A stretch of 29,602 bases of DNA from Clostridiales bacterium UBA1316 (GTDB lineage: Bacteria > Bacillota > Clostridia > Oscillospirales > Oscillospiraceae), in NCBI GenBank assembly GCA_002307055.1, contig DBTM01000031.1:1-29602 (forward strand), read 5' to 3'. A program made the translations under genes and the position numbers. Below the pieces are notes generated by a model. The model did not search any database and was not told the origin of the DNA. It was given only the letters and a program-made list of their open reading frames with translations. Below are positions 16,125-22,826 of the stretch, in pieces (position 1 is the stretch's first letter; each line of letters starts with the position of its first letter).

Positions 16125-17378
16125 CTATTGAAACATCGAGATGACCAGCGTCGCGGTCAGGCCTAATAATATCACAACGGTGGCCCAGGATATAATGTTG
16201 GTAATGGGCTTGTTAATGTATTTACCCATGACCTCTTTTTTGTTGATAATGAGCAGCATGCAGATGAGGACGACTGGGAGCATGATACCGTTGATGCGCT
16301 GAGACCAGAGAGATATCTGGATGAGCGGCGCGTTGGGGATGAGGATCATGCCGGCCGAAATGGCAATAATGCCGGTATACAGCCAGTAAAACTGCGGGGC
16401 TTCATCCCAGCTTTTATCGATGCCCGCTTCGTAGCCGAACGCTTCGCAGACGTAGAAAGACACGGCGACAGGCAGGATGACGGCGGCAAATATGGACGCG
16501 ACAAAAAGGCCGAACGCGAAAACCTGGGATGCCAGGGCTCCGGCGACGGGGGCTAAGGCCGCGGCGGCATCACTGGCCGCTGTGATTTCGATATGCTTCG
16601 GATAAAGGGTCGACGCGCAGGAGATGACGATAAAGAACGCGACGACGATCGTACAGATACAGCCGACCAAAACATCAATCCTCGACCACTTCAGGTCCTT
16701 AATACGAAGCTGCTTTTCAATGACAGAGGACTGCATATAAAACTGCATCCACGGTGCGATTGTCGTACCGATGAGTCCGATGACGGTGGCTATATAGGTG
16801 AAGCTTGTTTCCACCTGCGGCTTAATAATCGATTGCCCGATGGCGTGCCAGTCCGGCTTGCCCATAAGCGCAGCCGCGACATAGACAAACAACGCCAGGC
16901 AGAATATCAGAAAGATCTTTTCGGCGACGCGGTAGGTGCCTTTGACGACGATGAACCAGACACCGACGGCGACAATTGGAACCGAAATGTATTTGCTGAC
17001 TCCAAAAATCTGCATACTGCCTGCTACGCCGGAAAACTCCGTCATGGTGTTCATGATGTCCGCACCCAGCAGGAAGATGACGATGAAAAAAGTAATTTTA
17101 ACGCCGGTATTTTCACGGATCAAATCGGCAAGGCCTTTACCGGTGACGATGCCCATGCGCGCGTTCATCTCCTGCGTGACAAAAAGCACGACAAACGCAG
17201 GGATAAGCGTCCAGATGAGCTTATATCCGAAAAGCGCGCCGGCGACCGAATAGGTCGTGATGCCGCCGACATCGTTGTCAACGCTGCCGGTGATGATGCC
17301 GGGACCGAGGATGGCGAGAAATAATGCGATGTTGCGCCAGATGCTTTTCTTTTTAACGCTGTTGACGATAGCTGTCAT
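16125..17378 (-). CDS. NRAMP-related transporter, probable magnesium type (NRMT-like)
   Basis: 417 residues with ~11 membrane helices and the LeuT-like SLC11 fold. The TM1 motif reads GPGIITGSVDNDVGGITTYS, where canonical NRAMPs have DPGN after GPG. TM6 reads GTTIAPWMQFYMQSS, where canonical proteins have VMPH; Ala208 replaces the metal-binding Met and Trp210 replaces His. Loss of that soft sulphur ligand is described for NRAMP-related magnesium transporters. Those proteins take up Mg2+ and Mn2+ rather than selecting against Mg2+. The gene lies 13 nt after an MgtE-like sensor gene and behind an M-box riboswitch, which strongly favours Mg2+ import. A GGGGTATG ribosome binding site precedes the ATG. 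Calling it mntH would be misleading. Confidence 0.85.
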   Translation of the reverse strand: MTAIVNSVKKKSIWRNIALFLAILGPGIITGSVDNDVGGITTYSVAGALFGYKLIWTLIPAFVVLFVTQEMNARMGIVTGKGLADLIRENTGVKITFFIVIFLLGADIMNTMTEFSGVAGSMQIFGVSKYISVPIVAVGVWFIVVKGTYRVAEKIFLIFCLALFVYVAAALMGKPDWHAIGQSIIKPQVETSFTYIATVIGLIGTTIAPWMQFYMQSSVIEKQLRIKDLKWSRIDVLVGCICTIVVAFFIVISCASTLYPKHIEITAASDAAAALAPVAGALASQVFAFGLFVASIFAAVILPVAVSFYVCEAFGYEAGIDKSWDEAPQFYWLYTGIIAISAGMILIPNAPLIQISLWSQRINGIMLPVVLICMLLIINKKEVMGKYINKPITNIISWATVVILLGLTATLVISMFQ

Positions 17379-17391
17379 TTTTCATACCCCA

Positions 17392-18642
17392 TCAGATCTT
17401 TCTCCTCCTGGCTCTGAGGAGGTTATAGACGATATCGTCGATAACGACCATGCCAAGAAGCTCCATGTCCTTGTCAACGACGGGGACGGCAAGCAGATTG
17501 TATTTAGAGATGATATCACCGATTTCCTCTATTTCATCGGTATCTTTGACATAAATCATCTTCGTATTCATAATTTCATCGATTTTTGTATCGGGTTCGG
17601 AAACGACCAGGTCACGCAGAGACACGGTCGCTGTCAGTCTTTCCTTTTCGTCTACAATATACAGATAGTAGATAGAGCTTGGCTCCGGCTTTAACCGCCT
17701 GAGCTCGGTAATGACATCGCTGACTGTCATGCTGACTTTATATGCGATAAAGTCTGTCGTCATGATGCTGCCGACTTCATTGTCCTCATATTCCATGAGC
17801 TCGCGGATCTCGTCGGACGATTCTCTTTCCATCTCCAGGAGCAGCTCTTCCGCCTTTTCCTCTTCCATCTCTTCAAGGATATCAGCGACCTCGTCAGCCG
17901 GCATCATTTCAAGCAGATCGGCGGCTTTTTCAACCGACAGGCTCTCCAGTACCGTGATCTGTGCTTCTGTCTCGAGTTCCTCAAGCACATCGGCGGCTTT
18001 TTCGTCATCCAGGGAGGAGAATACCTCCGCCTGCATCTTGATATCCATATCCTCAAGAATATCGGCGAGGTCTGATACATGCAGTGTTTCGAGCTTGGAA
18101 TAGGGTTTATTGAGCTTGATGCCCGCATGTCCGATGTCGACAGTTTCAACCTCGTCCCACAGGATAAATTTACCCGGCATCGCAATGTTAAACAGCCCTA
18201 ATAGGCTCTTCAGCGGCTTGGCGACACCCAGACGCCGCATGAAGCCCTCAAAGCCCACGTCAACAGCCACAAGAAAGGTACCCGCAGACATAACAGCCAG
18301 ACGTAAATCGTTGACCCGTACGAGCTTGCGCCCGTTGATATCGACAAGCTGCCTGTCAAGGACGTATTTTTTCAGCATAAGCGTGTTTTCCGGGAGGCTT
18401 GAACAGATAATAAGGTCGGTGCATTGAAAGCTGTACTGGCCCTTTTCTTCGGTGACGCTGAAATTAATATAATCGGCAATCACTTCTTTATGGCCGCTTT
18501 TCAGGATAAGCGCCGCAACCTGAGGCATTGCCGCCTCGAAATTAACGGCGATATCGGCGAGCGTCCCAATGAGGTTACCGGCTTTTGTGAAAACCTTCTT
18601 CCCGAGAACACGGCTTAAATAGAACGTTGTTTCTCTTAACAT
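17392..18642 (-). CDS. Membrane-less MgtE-like magnesium sensor (PRC barrels, MgtE N domain, CBS pair)
   Basis: 416 residues from the ATG at 18642 (MLRETTFYLS). The SD GGAGGG sits 7-8 nt upstream and overlaps an earlier in-frame ATG at 18657, which is rejected. In order: PRC-barrel-like segment ~5-75 (GKKVFTKAGNLIGTLADIAV), second PRC-like segment ~90-170 (DINGRKLVRVNDLRL), acidic MgtE N-domain superhelix ~185-285 with repeated helices (LDDEKAADVLEELE, LSVEKAADLLEMMP, ADEVADILEEME), then two CBS domains ~288-410. The MgtE membrane domain is absent, so it cannot conduct Mg2+ itself. In MgtE the N and CBS domains bind Mg2+ and close the pore. Here the protein probably gates or senses for the transporter 13 nt downstream. 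The locus is controlled by an M-box and possibly a second attenuator. Confidence 0.88.
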   Translation of the reverse strand: MLRETTFYLSRVLGKKVFTKAGNLIGTLADIAVNFEAAMPQVAALILKSGHKEVIADYINFSVTEEKGQYSFQCTDLIICSSLPENTLMLKKYVLDRQLVDINGRKLVRVNDLRLAVMSAGTFLVAVDVGFEGFMRRLGVAKPLKSLLGLFNIAMPGKFILWDEVETVDIGHAGIKLNKPYSKLETLHVSDLADILEDMDIKMQAEVFSSLDDEKAADVLEELETEAQITVLESLSVEKAADLLEMMPADEVADILEEMEEEKAEELLLEMERESSDEIRELMEYEDNEVGSIMTTDFIAYKVSMTVSDVITELRRLKPEPSSIYYLYIVDEKERLTATVSLRDLVVSEPDTKIDEIMNTKMIYVKDTDEIEEIGDIISKYNLLAVPVVDKDMELLGMVVIDDIVYNLLRARRRKI

Positions 18643-18674
18643 AAAAAATCCCTCCATTTGTCTACGGAAGGATT
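18643..18674 (-). terminator. Second attenuator hairpin covering the MgtE-like gene's SD
   Basis: On the minus strand AATCCTTCC pairs with GGAGGGATT (9 bp, one G-U), has a 10-nt loop and is followed by a run of T right up to the ATG at 18642. The 3' arm contains the GGAGGG ribosome binding site. It could terminate transcription or block initiation. Its 5' arm overlaps a TCCTTCCGTA segment that can instead pair with TACGGAGGGG inside the leader ORF (18740-18749). Confidence 0.55.
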
Positions 18675-18728
18675 CTTGACATGTATTTAAAATCTAATCG
18701 CAAATTGCATATTCTTACAATTCGGTAA

Positions 18729-18791
18729 TCAGACAAAAACCCCTCCGTATTTTATTATTGCCATACTTCGATAACTAGGGTCTGCGTCCAT
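18729..18791 (-). CDS. 20-residue leader ORF between the M-box and the MgtE-like gene
   Basis: The ATG at 18791 is preceded by a perfect AGGAGG (18802-18807) with a 10-nt spacer, placed just after the M-box terminator. Only read-through transcripts would carry it. The peptide begins MDADPSYRSM and ends at TGA 18729-18731. The alternating acidic residues and proline right after the start resemble the MEPDP start of the enterobacterial mgtA leader peptide MgtL, where ribosomes become unstable at low Mg2+. Codons 15-18 contain TACGGAGGGG, complementary to the 5' side of the hairpin before the MgtE-like gene. I infer a translation-dependent attenuator; peptide production and function are unproven. 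Confidence 0.5.
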   Translation of the reverse strand: MDADPSYRSMAIIKYGGVFV

Positions 18792-18823
18792 TTAAATGAA
18801 ACCTCCTGAATGACAGAAATGTG

Positions 18824-18861
18824 AAATAAAAAATCTCCGCCATACTCAAACAGGCGAAGAT
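18824..18861 (-). terminator. M-box riboswitch terminator
   Basis: On the minus strand ATCTTCGCC pairs with GGCGGAGAT (one mismatch) across an 11-nt loop, followed by TTTTTTATT. It lies directly downstream of the M-box aptamer. A GCGAAG segment in the aptamer 3' end can pair with CTTCGC of the 5' arm as an antiterminator. Confidence 0.85.
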
Positions 18862-18869
18862 CATAAAAC

Positions 18870-19024
18870 CTTCAGGCACCCGTTCAAGCTTTAGCTTCGC
18901 AAGGCGGTGAAATTGCGTTAGGTTATGCCTTAAATTCGACAAATCCTGTTGACCAGCTATGGTTGTCTCCAACCCTTCGCGGCAGCAATCCATATCCTCG
19001 CGGTAGCCTCACCTACCGAGATTT
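18870..19024 (-). ncRNA. M-box (ykoK leader) magnesium riboswitch
   Basis: Read on the minus strand, the conserved M-box segments appear in order: GGTAGGTGAGGCTACC, GGATATGGATTGCTGCCG, a variable hairpin GGTTGGAGACAACC, CTGGTCAACAGGA and TAAGGCATAACCT. These match the core of the Mg2+-binding ykoK leader. Mg2+ compacts the aptamer and allows the terminator at 18824-18861, which turns off the downstream sensor and transporter genes when Mg2+ is plentiful. A 72-codon frame running through this element (18775-18993) is not real. Boundaries are approximate. Confidence 0.92.
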
Positions 19025-19039
19025 ATTAACTTCAATTTA

Positions 19040-19068
19040 AATATAGCCCCGCATGTAAATGTTTTCAA
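19040..19068 (-). promoter_or_regulatory. Promoter of the magnesium operon
   Basis: On the minus strand: TTGAAA, a 17-nt spacer and TATATT. The expected transcript start is a few nt before the first M-box helix, which supports both assignments. Confidence 0.75.
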
Positions 19069-19514
19069 CATTATTTTATTTAATAAAAAATAATCTTCTA
19101 TATTAACAAAAAGCAGCGCGTTTGCTTAGAGTTATTTATGCATATTATATAATATTTTGACGATTACAAATAATTACCGTTGAGATCAATTATGCTGCTG
19201 AAGGCTCGTGGTATAGTATGCCGGCATCTGAAATTTGCTACATTTTATTAAAGGCTGGTGTTTATACTCGAACTTATAAACAGCATTTTCGTTTCACGCG
19301 GCAAAGCGCTTGCTTGCCGTGTAACATCAGCGCAGTTATCTGGCGGCAGCTACTACAATTATAATTGCACCGACGAGTATCAGCACTTCAAGCAATGCGC
19401 TTATAAAACGGCAGGGGACTGTTCGATGTCTTCGTGCAATAAAAAAGTCGTCAATAATTACCCGGCGTCATAATACGAGGCATAACAAGAGATTAAATAT
19501 GGCGAACTCGACGA
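19069..19514. other. Intergenic region, mostly without recognisable genes
   Basis: This stretch lies between the divergent magnesium operon and the CoA-transferase. The first ~90 nt are very AT-rich. The remainder holds one uncertain small frame (19258-19473) and, on the other strand, a ~40-codon frame ending in a hydrophobic ALLEVLILVGAIIIVVAAAR stretch (stop near 19342) with no start codon or ribosome binding site. No RNA gene or convincing promoter was found. Confidence 0.5.
19258..19473 (+). CDS. Uncertain small Cys-containing ORF
   Basis: 71 codons from a GTG at 19258 to TAA. The C-terminal half holds four spaced cysteines (YNCTDEY, KQCAYK, GDCSMSSCNKK). The AAAGG upstream is too close to the GTG to be a good ribosome binding site, and no promoter is convincing. 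It could be a small secreted or metal-binding protein, a relic, or chance. I recognise no family. Confidence 0.25.
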   Translation: MFILELINSIFVSRGKALACRVTSAQLSGGSYYNYNCTDEYQHFKQCAYKTAGDCSMSSCNKKVVNNYPAS

Positions 19515-19543
19515 TTGACATTTATGATATAGTACAATAAAAT
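19515..19543 (+). promoter_or_regulatory. Strong promoter for the CoA-transferase
   Basis: Consensus TTGACA (19515-19520), a 17-nt spacer and TAAAAT (19538-19543), with the -10 51 nt before the ATG at 19595. Confidence 0.8.
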
Positions 19544-19594
19544 CATTGTCAGATATAGATTGCAAGAAATCACCCATAAAAGGAGTAACTAAAG

Positions 19595-20869
19595 ATGAGT
19601 ATGCAAAGTCCACTTGCGGGCATTAAGGTCATTGACATGAGTACCTTCATCGGTGCACCCGCCTGCGCGCGCTTTTTTGCCGAATTCGGCGCGGATGTCA
19701 TAAAAATTGAGCCGAAGGGCGGCGATGTCGTCCGTTTCAACGGCGCGTCCGAGGGTCGTCTGGCCACACCTTATGAGAACACGACCTGGGACCTCGAAAA
19801 CGCCCACAAGCGCGGCCTGATTCTTGATCTCAAAGCACCCGAAGGCAGAGAAGTACTCTTTAAGCTTCTCGAGACAACGGACATTTTCATCACCAACTGG
19901 CGTCCTCAGGCAATTGCCAAGCTCGGACTGGATTACGAGAGTCTGAAGGACAAGTTCCCGAAGCTCGTTTACGCTTCCTTTACCGGTTACGGCGAGGTCG
20001 GCCCCGACTGCAATCTGCCCGGCTACGACTTTACGTCTTACTGGGCGCGCAGCGGTCTGCTGGGCACTTCATACCAAAAGGGTACCGAGCCGATTAACCT
20101 CATCCCCGGTATTGGTGACCACACAACCGGTATGTTTCTGGCTGCCGGTATCATGGTCGCGCTCTTCAACGCGCAAAAAACCGGCAAGGGCGATAAGGTC
20201 GAAATCAACCTGCTCCACAGCGCCATCTGGACCCAGGGCATCGCCATCCAGGCCGCGCAGTATAAGGACCTCGGGACGAAATACCCCACAAGCCGCAAGG
20301 TCGCCGAAAACCCGTTCAACAACACCTATAAGAGTAAAGACGGCCGCTTTATCCAGCTTTCCATGCCGCCGTTCGATATCTTCTACCCGCAGTTTATGCC
20401 GCTCATCGGCCATCCCGAGCTCGTCGGGAACCCGCGCTACACAATGAAGAGCATCACCGAAAACAAGCTGCACGCCGAGTTTATCGCCATTGTTGAGGAA
20501 GCCTTCGCCCAGAAGACAGCCGCTGAATGGAGCGAAATCCTCGTTAAAGCCGATATCCCCCACTCCGTTGCGCAGGTCTGGGACGAAGTCCTCGAGGACA
20601 AACAGGCATGGGCTATCGGCGCTTTCGAAAATGTCAAGTACCTCACCGGCGAGCGCGCCATGGTCCGCCAGCCCGTCAGCCTCGTGGGCGCTGAAAAGCG
20701 CAAATATGCCAGAGGCCCGTTCCTCGGCGAGCACAGCGACGAAATCCTCAAGGAGCTCGGCTACACCGACGAGCAGCGTCAGGATATGCACCAGAGAAAC
20801 ATCTTCTACACCTGGGACGATCTCCGCGAAAAATTCGGCGGAAATCTCGCGCAGGAAAAGAGCTACTGA
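19595..20869 (+). CDS. Class III CoA-transferase (CaiB/BaiF family, FldA/HadA-like)
   Basis: 424 residues from the ATG at 19595, with AGGAG upstream. Class III CoA-transferases move CoA between carboxylic acids through an aspartyl-CoA intermediate; the catalytic Asp is Asp175 in GDHTTGM. The opening LAGIKVIDMSTFIGAPACAR, the DLENAHKRGLILDLKAPEGR segment and the PFLGEHSDEILKELGY tail are family hallmarks. By memory it resembles cinnamoyl-CoA:phenyllactate (FldA) and 2-hydroxyisocaproate (HadA) CoA-transferases of amino-acid fermenters more than formyl-CoA transferases. However, no dehydratase or activator gene is nearby, so the acid substrate is open. It stands alone with a near-consensus promoter and a strong terminator, which suggests high expression. 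A 277-codon antisense frame is a composition artefact. Confidence 0.85.
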   Translation: MSMQSPLAGIKVIDMSTFIGAPACARFFAEFGADVIKIEPKGGDVVRFNGASEGRLATPYENTTWDLENAHKRGLILDLKAPEGREVLFKLLETTDIFITNWRPQAIAKLGLDYESLKDKFPKLVYASFTGYGEVGPDCNLPGYDFTSYWARSGLLGTSYQKGTEPINLIPGIGDHTTGMFLAAGIMVALFNAQKTGKGDKVEINLLHSAIWTQGIAIQAAQYKDLGTKYPTSRKVAENPFNNTYKSKDGRFIQLSMPPFDIFYPQFMPLIGHPELVGNPRYTMKSITENKLHAEFIAIVEEAFAQKTAAEWSEILVKADIPHSVAQVWDEVLEDKQAWAIGAFENVKYLTGERAMVRQPVSLVGAEKRKYARGPFLGEHSDEILKELGYTDEQRQDMHQRNIFYTWDDLREKFGGNLAQEKSY

Positions 20870-20883
20870 CACTATCACAAAAC

Positions 20884-20923
20884 AAGAGGCCTTTAGACGC
20901 AAGTCTGAAGGCCTCTTATTTTT
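20884..20923 (+). terminator. Rho-independent terminator of the CoA-transferase
   Basis: AAGAGGCCTTTAGAC (20884-20898), a GCAA tetraloop and GTCTGAAGGCCTCTT (20903-20917) give a 15-bp stem with a near-perfect match, followed by ATTTTTG. Confidence 0.9.
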
Positions 20924-20995
20924 GACTGCTGAAAGCTGCGTTGTTAAGCCATTACAACGCAGAGGTGTATGCTCTTGGTTGTCATTTCCTGCGTA

Positions 20996-21343
20996 TTATC
21001 CGATAATCCCAGCCAGTTTAAGCATAAAGGTAATAGTTCCGGTTATTGCGAGTATTATTGCAATAATTTTCGAGCCTTTAAACTTCATAAACGAGATAAC
21101 AAACGCGGCGATAGTCTGAATAATTCCGATAATTGGTATCAGCATATTGGCGTATGTGTCATTTGGCCCGGAAATAAGTACAGCTGAGGCTGCACGTGCG
21201 GTACCAAATAATATTGCTATCAGTATTATATTAATTGCTAGTATTGCAAGGCGCAGCAACCAGAGCCTGGCATTAAAATCACCTGACATCATCAATTGTT
21301 TATTATCATCTAAGTGCTGCTTATTTTTATTATAATTATTCAC
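20996..21343 (-). CDS. Small membrane protein of unknown function
   Basis: 115 residues from a GTG at 21343, with an ideal AAGGAGG 7 nt upstream, which fixes the start. The first ~25 residues are Asn/Lys/Gln-rich and hydrophilic. Three hydrophobic helices follow: ~27-50 (LWLLRLAILAINIILIAILF), ~66-87 (MLIPIIGIIQTIAAFVISF) and ~92-115 (IIAIILAITGTITFMLKLA). No catalytic motif is visible and I recognise no family. It is downstream in orientation of nothing obvious and is separated by ~100 nt from the reductase gene on the same strand. Confidence 0.7.
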   Translation of the reverse strand: MNNYNKNKQHLDDNKQLMMSGDFNARLWLLRLAILAINIILIAILFGTARAASAVLISGPNDTYANMLIPIIGIIQTIAAFVISFMKFKGSKIIAIILAITGTITFMLKLAGIIG

Positions 21344-21447
21344 CCACTCACCTCCTTTTCCTGTTATTAATTGGTTTTCGCAACAATTATATAAGCAAAG
21401 AACAGTTAACGCGCGCCAAAATCTCTATTTACCAATTCGCTGATAAC

Positions 21448-22236
21448 TCAGTGTTTATTAAGTGTCACTTCAAACATTTTGTCGAAGGTTTCCGGCAATT
21501 CTGCGTTAAACACTTTAACGCCTTCTTCGGTAATGCCGCCTTTTGTCGCGACGCGCCGAACCATTTCGCTAAAGCTCATGTGCTGCTCGGTTAATACCTT
21601 CGCCGTGCCGTAAAATGTCTGAATAACCATATCTTCGATATCTTTTTGACTTAATGCGCTGTTTTGCCGTAAGGCTGACTGTACGAACTCATCTAGAATC
21701 GCCGCAAAGAAGCCCGGAGCGCAGCTTGTCAGCTCGGTGGCCAGACCAAAATCATCCTCTTTAATTCTTTTCACTCGACTGATGCCGTTTAAGAGGGCTT
21801 CGATGTAAGTTGCTTCTTCATCCGTGATTTGTTCATTATAACAAACCAATGAAATACCCTCTGAAACCTCAGAGGTTAGGCTGGGAATCAGCTTGACGAC
21901 CTTTGTACGCGTTAAATCAACGATATTTTTAATTGATACAGTTCCGGCAATCGAAATAATGACGCTCTCGGAACTCAGCGAATCTTTAATTTCTGCGAGT
22001 ACCTCTTTAACAGTGAGCGGTTCGACACATACGAAAATGTATTTGGCGTTTTTAGCAGCATCACTATTGTTATTTGCGGTGTTTATCCCCGGGTATTTAT
22101 TCTTAATATCCTCAAGTTTACTCTTTGTCCGGGTTGATATTATAATTTCTTCCGGGGTAATAACGCCTGATTTGATGAAGCCCTGCAGCAGCATGCTTCC
22201 CATACTGCCGTATCCGATAAAGCCGATTTGAATCAT
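21448..22236 (-). CDS. Pyrroline-5-carboxylate reductase family protein (ProC/ComER-like)
   Basis: 262 residues from the ATG at 22236, preceded by GAGAGGATG. The N-terminal Rossmann domain starts MIQIGFIGYGSMGSML with the GxGxxG NAD(P)-binding loop at 8-13. VEPLTVKEVL and SIAGTVSIKNI are the typical second half of that domain. The C-terminal helical dimerisation domain has LTSCAPGFFAAILDEFVQSA, where ProC has the GSGPAY signature; here it reads SCAPGF. This and the modest match suggest a ComER-like or divergent member rather than a certain housekeeping ProC, so the reaction (reduction of pyrroline-5-carboxylate to proline) is likely but not certain. Confidence 0.82.
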   Translation of the reverse strand: MIQIGFIGYGSMGSMLLQGFIKSGVITPEEIIISTRTKSKLEDIKNKYPGINTANNNSDAAKNAKYIFVCVEPLTVKEVLAEIKDSLSSESVIISIAGTVSIKNIVDLTRTKVVKLIPSLTSEVSEGISLVCYNEQITDEEATYIEALLNGISRVKRIKEDDFGLATELTSCAPGFFAAILDEFVQSALRQNSALSQKDIEDMVIQTFYGTAKVLTEQHMSFSEMVRRVATKGGITEEGVKVFNAELPETFDKMFEVTLNKH

Positions 22237-22362
22237 TGTGTTTCATCCTCTCGGAATTCTGATTGTCATATAAATAACGCTGATAGAATTATACACCAGC
22301 TGCCGAATATTACAATTGCTGGAACGATCAGGCGTTCTAAAGCTCTTTTTAACCGGGTTCTA

Positions 22363-22391
22363 TTGACAAATCAATGTTTTCCCTTTAACAT
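22363..22391 (+). promoter_or_regulatory. Promoter of the cobalamin operon
   Basis: Consensus TTGACA (22363-22368), a 17-nt spacer and TAACAT (22386-22391), placed just before the riboswitch P1 stem. Confidence 0.65.
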
Positions 22392-22416
22392 AAACACAAA
22401 TATCATGTCATTGCGT

Positions 22417-22610
22417 TAAACCGCGGGCTTATAAAAAGCACATTACGCGGTTTAGGAAGTCGGGTGAAATTCCCGCGCGGAGCCGCCGCTGTAAGAGTAC
22501 CAGCTTTGTTTCTTGGGGGTCGTTTGAGCCCTCGGTCACTGTGAAAAGCCTTTTGGCTTACATGGGAAGGCGAAACACAGCCATGACGCTCAAGCCAGAA
22601 TACATGCGCA
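22417..22610 (+). ncRNA. Cobalamin riboswitch
   Basis: Closing arms TAAACCGCG (22417-22425) and CGCGGTTTA (22446-22454) are followed by the conserved GGAAGTCGGGTGAAATTCCC and GAGCCGCCGCTGTAA core. Further on come TCACTGTGAAAAGCC, ATGGGAAGGCG and AGCCAGAATAC, all characteristic of the B12 element. Bound cobalamin should lower expression of the downstream cbiA-cbiB-cobD-cbiP genes. Boundaries are approximate. Confidence 0.93.
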
Positions 22611-22655
22611 ATGATAAGTTTCACGGGTTGACGGGATTTTCAGCCGGGGTGAAAA

Positions 22656-22723
22656 GCAAAATTTGCGAAGCAAATTTTACTTGGCAAAATTCACGAAGCA
22701 AATTTTATTTTGCAAAATCTGCG
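22656..22723 (+). repeat. 28-nt direct repeats inside the cobalamin leader
   Basis: Units start at 22656 and 22684 (GCAAAATTTGCGAAGCAAAT and GCAAAATTCACGAAGCAAAT), with a partial third at 22712. Each contains complementary GCAAAATTT/AAATTTTGC-like parts, so hairpins can form within or between units. They lie between the aptamer and the terminator. Confidence 0.75.
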
Positions 22724-22771
22724 TTATGAATTCTGTGAGGCAAGCTTTCGCACGTAAGTAACTGCTTTTTC

Positions 22772-22807
22772 ACGCCTCTCCGTCCCGGAGAGGTGTTTAT
22801 TTTTGTA
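22772..22807 (+). terminator. Cobalamin riboswitch terminator
   Basis: ACGCCTCTCCG-TCC-CGGAGAGGTGT is an 11-bp stem (one G-U) followed by TTATTTTTG, 20 nt before the cbiA start codon. It is the probable expression platform. Confidence 0.85.
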
Positions 22808-22826
22808 TGAAGAATGAGGTGAAATT

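Noticed and set aside
16593..17324. 243-codon plus-strand frame opposite the NRAMP-like gene
   Set aside because: Composition is dominated by Asp/Arg/Lys, as expected for the complement of membrane-helix codons; no ribosome binding site.
16125..17378. Naming the NRAMP-like gene mntH
   Set aside because: The DPGN and MPH motifs of manganese/iron NRAMPs are missing, and the context is magnesium regulation.
18775..18993. 72-codon minus-strand frame upstream of the MgtE-like gene
   Set aside because: It runs through the M-box aptamer and its terminator, so the sequence is constrained as RNA; it has no ribosome binding site.
19330..19470. Small minus-strand membrane peptide ending ALLEVLILVGAIIIVVAAAR
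   Set aside because: No start codon with a ribosome binding site and no promoter; it may be chance.
20069..20902. 277-codon frame antisense to the CoA-transferase
   Set aside because: It is a GC-rich third-position shadow of a gene with clear family motifs and a good promoter.
22656..22723. CRISPR-like array
   Set aside because: Repeats are contiguous 28-nt units without spacers and lie within a riboswitch leader; no cas genes are present.
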